From assembly GCA_033764775.1 (NCBI GenBank), contig JANRIQ010000027.1:186001-250000 (forward strand): DNA of 64,000 nt, in the 5' to 3' direction. This stretch comes from JAWXCE01 sp033764775. Lineage in GTDB: Bacteria; Pseudomonadota; Alphaproteobacteria; Rhizobiales; Rhodomicrobiaceae. Positions 58,956 through 64,000 of this stretch are shown in pieces; position 1 is the stretch's first letter, and each line of letters starts with the position of its first letter. The notes beneath the pieces are model-generated. The model ran no database searches. It worked only from the letters and a program-made list of their open reading frames with translations, and was not told the DNA's origin. A program made the position numbers and the translations under genes.

Positions 58956-59740
58956 GCGCTTCGGACAAAGGCAAGGCGGGGCAAGCGCCCGCTCGGCAAG
59001 GGCTGCCTCTGCCGCCCACGATCGCGCGGCTGCCGTCGGCCAACCGGCACGAAAAGCTGCGCATATTGGAAGCGCTGCTCTTCGCCGCGCCGCAGCCGCT
59101 CGACGAGGCGGAGTTGAAGGCGCATCTGGCCGAGAGCGACAATGTGAGCGCGCTCCTTGATGAACTGCAGGGGCTGTACGCCGGGCGCGGGGTGAACCTG
59201 GTGCGGGTCGCGGGGAAATGGATTTTTCGCACCGCCGAGGATTTGTCGTTCCTCATGGAGCGGCACGCGACCGAGCAGAAAAAGCTGTCGCGCGCGGCGC
59301 TCGAAACGCTCGCCATTATCGCCTATCACCAGCCGGTGACGCGCGCCGAGATCGAGGAAATCCGCGGGGTTTCCACCTCGAAGGGCACGATCGACGTGCT
59401 GCTTGAGGTCGACTGGATTCGCATGCGCGGGCGACGGCAAGCGCCGGGCCGGCCGGTCACCTACGGCACCACGCCTCAATTCCTGGAGCATTTCGGCTTC
59501 GACAGCATCAAGGATTTGCCCGGCCTTTCTGAACTGAAGGGCGCAGGCCTCCTCGACAGCAACCTGCCGCCGGGTTTCACCATCCCCGAGCCGACGGACG
59601 CGCTCGCGCTGCAGCCGGGCGAAGACCCCCTTGACGAGGCGACGCTCTTCGATCATGCGGAAGAGGATGCGGGCACGGGCGATGAACCCGAGCCCCTAGA
59701 GGGCGCAGAAGCTCCGCCGCTAAGGCAAGCCGGCGGCTAA
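58952..59740 (+). CDS. scpB: Segregation and condensation protein B
   Basis: A 262-residue winged-helix partner of ScpA. The family core is KLRILEALLFAAPQPLDEAELKAHL, then LVRVAGKWIFRTAEDL and the signature RAALETLAIIAYHQPVTRAEIEEIRGVSTSKGTIDVLLE. The acidic tail (DEATLFDHAEEDAGTGDEPEPLEGAE) is longer than in most ScpB. It is coupled to scpA by an ATGA overlap and has an AAGGAGA site. In many relatives tatABC follow, but here they do not. Confidence 0.95.
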   Translation: MSASDKGKAGQAPARQGLPLPPTIARLPSANRHEKLRILEALLFAAPQPLDEAELKAHLAESDNVSALLDELQGLYAGRGVNLVRVAGKWIFRTAEDLSFLMERHATEQKKLSRAALETLAIIAYHQPVTRAEIEEIRGVSTSKGTIDVLLEVDWIRMRGRRQAPGRPVTYGTTPQFLEHFGFDSIKDLPGLSELKGAGLLDSNLPPGFTIPEPTDALALQPGEDPLDEATLFDHAEEDAGTGDEPEPLEGAEAPPLRQAGG

Positions 59741-59763
59741 CCGCGATTATAGGTTGGAGAACG

Positions 59764-60438
59764 ATGACGGCGGCTCCCGCAGTGACGCCCCTGCGGGCCG
59801 TGTATCTGATCGTTGAAATGGCGGCGCTTTATCTAGCCGCGCCGATCGCGCTCTATGTGCTCGTGTTCGAGCACCGCATCCCGCTGTTTCAGGTTTTCCC
59901 GCCGGTTCTGCTGCTCATCGCCGTATTGCTGACGCTCGATCCGAGCCATTCCTGGCGGCGCACGCTGTTCACCTTTTTCGGCTTCAAGACGCTCGCCTCC
60001 ATCCTCCTCCTTTTCGCCGTCATGGGCGGCGGTCTCGCCTGGTACGCCTCGGAGTATTACCCCGATCGGTTTCTATCGTTTCCGCGCCGAGCGCCCGATT
60101 TGTATGTCGACATCATGATCAAATACTGCCTGTACTCTGTGCCTGTGCAGGAGCTGATCTATCGCGTTTTGTTCTTTCACCGCTACGCGCCGTTGTTCGG
60201 CGGCCGCGTCTGGCCCGCCGTTCTGGTGAGCGCCGTGTTGTTCAGCCTCGCTCACGCGTTTTTCCCCAACTGGGAAGGGGCGATGCTCATCAGTCTTGTC
60301 GGCGGGCTAATTTTCGCCGCCCGCTACGCGACGACGCGGTCATTCTGGGCTGTCGTGATCGAGCACAGCCTGTACGGGATGCTGATTTTCGCCATCGGTT
60401 TCGGACGCTTCTTCTTCACCGGCGTATCGAACATCTAG
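59764..60438 (+). CDS. CPBP-family intramembrane metalloprotease-like protein
   Basis: A 224-residue protein with about six transmembrane helices, of the CAAX-prenyl-protease/bacteriocin-processing (CPBP, ABI) family. Motif 1 is QELIYRVLFFHR, where the usual first Glu of EExxxR is Gln. Motif 2 is LFSLAHAFFPNW with the metal-binding His. Motif 3 is VIEHSLYG. Substrates in this family are mostly unknown. The ATG at 59764 has a GGAGA ribosome-binding site, 23 bp after scpB. The Glu-to-Gln change may alter catalysis, but the second Glu is retained. Confidence 0.88.
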   Translation: MTAAPAVTPLRAVYLIVEMAALYLAAPIALYVLVFEHRIPLFQVFPPVLLLIAVLLTLDPSHSWRRTLFTFFGFKTLASILLLFAVMGGGLAWYASEYYPDRFLSFPRRAPDLYVDIMIKYCLYSVPVQELIYRVLFFHRYAPLFGGRVWPAVLVSAVLFSLAHAFFPNWEGAMLISLVGGLIFAARYATTRSFWAVVIEHSLYGMLIFAIGFGRFFFTGVSNI

Positions 60439-60558
60439 GGGCGCGTTGCGAAAAGCTCGCCTGCGGAAAAAAGCCAAACCCGTCGGAACATTTTGCTTTA
60501 TTTTGCCGCAGACGCCCGTTTACAAAGGGACAGGCAGCACCGAGTGAGAGGGTCGAGC

Positions 60559-60996
60559 ATGTTAGTGAACAAGGTTGAAAGCGGAGCGCCGCGTCCAGCA
60601 GCGTTTCAATCGGCGCCGAACGGACAGGACGCGCCCAGCCAATCCGCCATCAATGCGGACCTCACCATCATCGGCAACGTCACGTCCAAGGGCAATGTCC
60701 GGCTGGACGGCACCATCGAAGGCGACCTGCATTGCACCTCGCTCATGGTCAGCGAGACGGGCACGGTCAAAGGCCGCATCGTCGCCAACAATGAGGTCAT
60801 CGTTCTCGGCCGCGTCACCGGCCTCATCTTCGGCAAGCGGGTGATGCTGCACTCCACCGCCAACGTGGAGAGCGACATCTACCACCAGGGCATCGGCATC
60901 GAGATGGGCACCCGCTACGACGGCACGCTGCGCTGGACCGAAGACCTCAACAGCGCCGCCACCGCCGCGGGCGCCAACACGCACAATCAATCCTAA
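60559..60996 (+). CDS. Bactofilin (polymer-forming cytoskeletal protein)
   Basis: A 145-residue bactofilin. The DUF583 beta-helix core runs from INADLTIIGNVTSKGNVRLDGTIEGDLHCTSLMVSETGTVKGRIVANNEVIVLGRVTGLIFGKRVMLHSTANVESDIYHQ, with the repeating hydrophobic/Gly pattern of a right-handed beta-helix. Unstructured tails flank it, as usual. Bactofilins form filaments that localise peptidoglycan enzymes, as in stalk or cell-shape control. No M23 peptidase gene, a common partner, is adjacent. The ATG at 60559 begins MLVNKVES. Confidence 0.93.
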   Translation: MLVNKVESGAPRPAAFQSAPNGQDAPSQSAINADLTIIGNVTSKGNVRLDGTIEGDLHCTSLMVSETGTVKGRIVANNEVIVLGRVTGLIFGKRVMLHSTANVESDIYHQGIGIEMGTRYDGTLRWTEDLNSAATAAGANTHNQS

Positions 60997-61011
60997 CGCC
61001 GCCGGAGCGAA

Positions 61012-61030
61012 GGCCGGCATGGCGCCGGCC
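61012..61030. terminator. Hairpin between convergent bactofilin and tupA
   Basis: GGCCGGC (61012-61018) and GCCGGCC (61024-61030) form a 7-bp stem with loop ATGGC, inside a 43-bp gap between two convergent genes. It is a probable bidirectional terminator, although a strong U-run is lacking. Confidence 0.45.
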
Positions 61031-61039
61031 GAAGACGGG

Positions 61040-61867
61040 TTAGGCCCCGTCTTTCGCATTGGGGAAGAACAGTTGCTCGCCGCTGATCTTGTATGAGGCG
61101 ATGGCCGCCTGACCCTCGTCCGAAATAAGCCAGTCCACGAAGGCTTGCCCCGCCTTCGCCTTCACATGAGCGTGCTTCTGCGGGTTGACCAGCATTACGC
61201 CGTACTGATTGAACAGCGTCTTGTCGCCCTCCACAAGGATCGCCAGGTCGCCGCGGTTCTTAAAGCTGATCCAGGTGCCGCGATCGGTCAGCGTGTAAGC
61301 GGCAAGCTGAGCCGATGCATTCAGCGTCGGCCCCATGCCCGAACCGAGTTCGCGGTACCACGGCTGACCTTTCGGATCGGCGCCCGCCGCCTTCCATAGC
61401 GCCAGCTCGGCCTTATGCGTGCCGGAGTTGTCGCCCCGCGAGGCGAAGGTCGCGCCCTTCGCAGCGATGGCCTTCAGCCCCTCGGCGGCCGATAGGCCCT
61501 TGGCGCTCGCCGGATCGGACTTGGGCCCGACAATGACGAAATCGTTGTACATCACCGGGAAACGGCGCACGCCGAACCCCTCATCCACGAATTTCTTCTC
61601 GTCCGCCGCGGCGTGCACGAAGACCACATCGGCGTCGCCGCGCTTGCCGGTGTCGAGCGCTTGGCCCGTGCCTTGCGCCACCACCTTCACCTCGATCCCG
61701 GTCTTCGCCTTGAACAGCGGCAGAATGTGGCCGAACAGGCCGGACTGCTCGGTCGACGTCGTCGAAGCGACCACGATCGTCTCTGTCGCCGTGTCAGCCG
61801 CCTTGGGCGCGAAGCCGAGCGCGGCGAACGCAGCCGCCAGCAAAAACAGTCGTTTCGTTATATCCAT
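61040..61867 (-). CDS. tupA: Tungstate ABC transporter substrate-binding protein
   Basis: A 275-residue periplasmic binding protein of the TupA class. A signal peptide (LFLLAAAFAALGFAPKAA) is followed by IVVASTTSTEQSGLFGHILPLFKAKTG, which includes the oxyanion-binding TTS-type motif. ASRGDNSGTHKAELALWKAAG is the second conserved block. TupA binds tungstate with very high affinity for tungstoenzymes, or for molybdenum homeostasis. The ATG at 61867 directly precedes the signal peptide. It is the last gene of a tupB-tupC-tupA unit. Confidence 0.92.
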   Translation of the reverse strand: MDITKRLFLLAAAFAALGFAPKAADTATETIVVASTTSTEQSGLFGHILPLFKAKTGIEVKVVAQGTGQALDTGKRGDADVVFVHAAADEKKFVDEGFGVRRFPVMYNDFVIVGPKSDPASAKGLSAAEGLKAIAAKGATFASRGDNSGTHKAELALWKAAGADPKGQPWYRELGSGMGPTLNASAQLAAYTLTDRGTWISFKNRGDLAILVEGDKTLFNQYGVMLVNPQKHAHVKAKAGQAFVDWLISDEGQAAIASYKISGEQLFFPNAKDGA

Positions 61868-61884
61868 GCCAGTCTCCTTTTCAC

Positions 61885-62589
61885 TCACCAGAACAAATCC
61901 CCGCGCAGGAACGCGGCGGCCGCCTCGGTTTTCGGCCCTGAGAAGAACGCATCCGCCGGCTCCGCCTCCACCAGCTCGCCGCGATGAAGAAAAAGCACCT
62001 CCTGCGCCAACCGCCGCGCCTGCGCCAGATTGTGGGTGGTCATGACGATCTTCACCCCTTCCGCGCTGAAGGCCGCGATCATCTCCTCGATGATGCGGGC
62101 GGCGCCAGGGTCGAGAAACGCGGTCGGCTCGTCTAGAAACAACACCTCCGGCCGGAGCGCCCAGGCGCGCGCCATGGCGAGCCGCTGCTGCTCGCCCCCG
62201 GAGAGCACGCGGGCCGGCCGCCACGCCAGATCGGCCATGCCGAAACGGTCGAGCGCGTCGGCGGCGGCGCGGCGAGCGTTTGCGCCATCGACGCCGGCGG
62301 CTCGCAGAGCGAACGTCACATTGGCGAGAGCCGACCGGCGCAGCATCACCGGGCGCTGGAACACCATCGCGTGCCGGCGGCGCCCATCGCCCCCAGCCCA
62401 GCGAATGCGGCCCTCCGTCGGCGTCAGCAGACCGTGACAGAGCCGCAGCAGCAGGCTCTTGCCCGCCCCGTTCGGACCGAGGATCAGCGTCGGCGCTCCG
62501 GCGTTGAGCGTGAACGACACCCCGGAAAGCAGACGCCGCCCGCCTGCCTCGTAAGCCACGCCGTCCACGGTCAGGGGCAATATGGTCAT
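61885..62589 (-). CDS. tupC: Tungstate ABC transporter ATPase
   Basis: A 234-residue ABC ATPase. Walker A is GPNGAGKS, the Q-loop lies in MVFQRPVMLRRSALANV, the signature is LSGGEQQRLAMARAWAL, Walker B is VLFLDEPTAFLDP, and the switch His is in MTTHNLAQARRLAQEVLFLHRGELVE. The LRRSALANV stretch after the Q-loop is typical of the PhnC/TupC/ModC-related group. The ATG at 62589 is preferred; a TTG at 62616 would overlap tupB. It stands 17 bp upstream of tupA. Confidence 0.9.
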   Translation of the reverse strand: MTILPLTVDGVAYEAGGRRLLSGVSFTLNAGAPTLILGPNGAGKSLLLRLCHGLLTPTEGRIRWAGGDGRRRHAMVFQRPVMLRRSALANVTFALRAAGVDGANARRAAADALDRFGMADLAWRPARVLSGGEQQRLAMARAWALRPEVLFLDEPTAFLDPGAARIIEEMIAAFSAEGVKIVMTTHNLAQARRLAQEVLFLHRGELVEAEPADAFFSGPKTEAAAAFLRGDLFW

Positions 62590-62605
62590 GGGCGCGCGCA
62601 AGCCA

Positions 62606-63307
62606 TCACCCCGCAACGCGGCGCGCCCATAGGGCGGCGGCGAATGTGGCGCCGTTGAGAATGACCATAACGGCGATGAGAATCAGCCCCAGCCCCAGCG
62701 CAAGCGGCAGATCGCCCTTGCTCGTCTCGAGCGCGATGGCCGTCGTCATGGTGCGGGTGTGCCCTGCGATATTGCCGCCCACGATGAGCACGGCGCCCAC
62801 CTCGGCGCTCGCACGACCCAGTCCCGCCAGGATCACCGTCACCAGGCTGAAACGCGCGTCCCACAGCAGCGCGGCCATCGCGCTGCCCATGGACACGCCA
62901 AGGGAGCGGAACTGCTCTTCGTATTCCCGCCATAAATCGTCAAGCGTCTGCCGGGTGAGCGAGGCGACGATGGGAATGATCAGGATGGCCTGGGCGGCGA
63001 TCATGGCTTTGGGGGTGAACAGCCACCCAAGCTCGCCGAGCGGGCCGGAACGCGACAGCAACAGGTAGAGTGCGAGCCCCGCGACCACGGGTGGCAGCCC
63101 CATCAGCGCGTTGAGAGCGACGATGACCGCCCCCCGCCCCGGAAAGCGCGCCAATGCGAGAGCCGCCCCGAGCGGCAGCCCGATGACGGCGGCGACGGCG
63201 ACGGCCGATAACGTCACCAGCGCGGACAGGCGCAGAATATCGACGAGAGCGGCGTCGCCGTTAAGAATGAGAGCGAAAGCGGTACTAAAAGCAGTCGGCG
63301 CATCCAT
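62606..63307 (-). CDS. tupB: Tungstate ABC transporter permease
   Basis: A 233-residue inner-membrane permease with about five to six transmembrane helices. The ABC permease EAA loop is EEQFRSLGVSMGSAMAALLWDARFSLVTVILAGLGRASAEVGAVLIVGGNI, which is the TupB/WtpB-type signature. ALMGLPPVVAGLALYLLLSRSGPLG is also family-typical. It is the first gene of the transporter unit, divergent from a helix-turn-helix regulator across 63 bp. Confidence 0.92.
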   Translation of the reverse strand: MDAPTAFSTAFALILNGDAALVDILRLSALVTLSAVAVAAVIGLPLGAALALARFPGRGAVIVALNALMGLPPVVAGLALYLLLSRSGPLGELGWLFTPKAMIAAQAILIIPIVASLTRQTLDDLWREYEEQFRSLGVSMGSAMAALLWDARFSLVTVILAGLGRASAEVGAVLIVGGNIAGHTRTMTTAIALETSKGDLPLALGLGLILIAVMVILNGATFAAALWARRVAG

Positions 63308-63325
63308 GCCGCGACTATGTGCAGC

Positions 63326-63350
63326 TTACAGAAATTCCGCAACTTTGTAA
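63326..63350. promoter_or_regulatory. TTACA-N15-TGTAA dyad in the tupB-regulator gap
   Basis: The 63-bp AT-rich divergent gap contains TTACA (63326-63330) and TGTAA (63346-63350), plus GCAGC/GCAGT repeats at 63321, 63356 and 63366. The position fits an operator for the adjacent regulator, but the arms are short and chance cannot be excluded. Confidence 0.3.
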
Positions 63351-63370
63351 ATTTTGCAGTAGTATGCAGC

Positions 63371-64000
63371 ATGGACCCAGAATACCTGACCACCGCCGAG
63401 GCCGCCGCGCATTTGCGCGTCAAAGAGCGCACGCTCTATGACCTCGTGGCGCGGCGGGCAGTTCCGTGCTCGCGCGTCACCGGCAAGCTCATCTTTCCGC
63501 GTCGGCTTCTCGATCAATGGGTGGAGGCGAATGTGGAGGCGCCGGGAGCAGCGCTGGGCGCTCCTCCGCCTATCGTCGCGGGGTCGAGCGATCCGCTGCT
63601 GGAGTGGGCGCTGCGGGAATCCGGTTCAGGGTTGGCAACGCTGTTCGAGGGCAGCGAAGCCGGGCTGCGCCGGTTCGAGGCGCGCGGCGCCGTCGCGATC
63701 GGTCTGCATATGATCGACGAGCGGGGCGAGTACAACATGGCCGCGCGCCGCTCGTTGGCGGGCGTATTCGACCTGACCATGGTGCAATTCGCGAGGCGCA
63801 CCCAGGGCCTCATCGTGGCGCCCGGAAACCCGCTCGACCTCACGAGCCTGCGCGGCGCGGCGCAAGCCGGCGCGCGTTTCGCGGTGCGTCAGCCTGGCTC
63901 CGGATCAGCGCTCCTCACCCAGCGCTTGCTCGCCGAGGCTGGGCTGACGCCGGAGGATATCGCGGTCGCGGCCGTTACGCGCACCGAAGACGACGCCGCC
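63371..64000 (+). CDS. Helix-turn-helix regulator with PBP-like sensor domain, 5' part
   Basis: The first 210 residues of a regulator cut by the window end. An N-terminal excisionase/MerR-type helix-turn-helix reads LTTAEAAAHLRVKERTLYDLVARRAVPCSRVTGKLIFPRRLLDQWV. A PBP-like domain (PF12727 type) follows, with VAGSSDPLLEWALRESGSGLATLFEGSEAGLRRFEARGAVAIGLHMIDERGEYN and RRTQGLIVAPGNPLDL. Such fusions of a DNA-binding domain to a TupA/ModA-like oxyanion-binding domain occur beside molybdate or tungstate transporters. It is therefore a likely tungstate/molybdate-responsive regulator of the divergent tup genes. The ligand is inferred. Confidence 0.85.
   Translation, partial: MDPEYLTTAEAAAHLRVKERTLYDLVARRAVPCSRVTGKLIFPRRLLDQWVEANVEAPGAALGAPPPIVAGSSDPLLEWALRESGSGLATLFEGSEAGLRRFEARGAVAIGLHMIDERGEYNMAARRSLAGVFDLTMVQFARRTQGLIVAPGNPLDLTSLRGAAQAGARFAVRQPGSGSALLTQRLLAEAGLTPEDIAVAAVTRTEDDAA

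Overview
The window is 64 kb of GC-rich, densely packed chromosome from a Gram-negative bacterium, almost certainly an alphaproteobacterium. The evidence is conserved alphaproteobacterial gene order (thyA-folA-hflK-hflC-degQ; xthA-erpA-dgt-argS-SPOR-nagZ-scpA-scpB), an aerobic-type CobN cobaltochelatase, BluB, ErpA, and several secreted or outer-membrane proteins with clear signal peptides. Order and genus cannot be fixed from the sequence; an oil- or hydrocarbon-associated lineage of Hyphomicrobiales/Parvibaculales type would fit.

Layout. 0-9.8 kb: the end of a glycerophosphodiesterase, a FemAB/GNAT-like protein, a HIT protein, the HflKC/DegQ membrane-proteolysis genes, folA-thyA, a single-domain voltage-gated cation channel with a calcium-channel-like filter, and a porin. 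9.9-13.1 kb: a FIST protein, a hybrid histidine kinase and a LuxR-type response regulator, resembling the NosP/NahK nitric-oxide pathway. 13.4-14.2 kb: a ferredoxin-NADP reductase.

14.2-31.1 kb is a cobalamin region: cobU, a cobalamin riboswitch driving hupE-bluB-cobW-(DUF1289 fusion)-cobN-cobO-(GNAT)-cobQ, then cobD, a BtuF-like binding protein, btuB-btuC-btuD and cobC. It covers cobalt uptake, cobalt insertion, adenosylation, amidation, lower-ligand synthesis, nucleotide-loop steps and B12 import. Early corrin-ring genes, cobST and cobalamin synthase are not in the window.

31.1-38.3 kb is an alkane-use module. It holds a FabR/AlkX-like TetR regulator (translationally coupled to cobC), a FadL/TodX outer-membrane transporter, two tandem paralogous exported proteins of unknown function, a GMC alcohol dehydrogenase, and a convergent AlkB alkane hydroxylase. 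Import, terminal hydroxylation and alcohol oxidation are therefore all present. The two paralogous exported proteins are the best candidates for an undescribed component.

38.4-44.5 kb: DUF3429 protein, tRNA-Phe, a metallo-beta-lactamase-fold enzyme overlapping a DUF1499 membrane protein tail-to-tail, an atypical epimerase-like protein, a sulfotransferase, tRNA-Arg, and a divergent quinone oxidoreductase/HxlR pair. 44.6-50.5 kb: polA, an EnvZ/OmpR-like two-component system, and two small exported proteins behind well-spaced direct repeats. 50.5-59.7 kb: housekeeping genes (xthA, erpA, dgt, argS, SPOR, nagZ, scpAB). 59.8-64 kb: a CPBP protease-like membrane protein, a bactofilin, and a TupABC-like tungstate transporter with a divergent, truncated HTH/PBP-like regulator.

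No transposase, integrase, CRISPR array or rRNA was seen.
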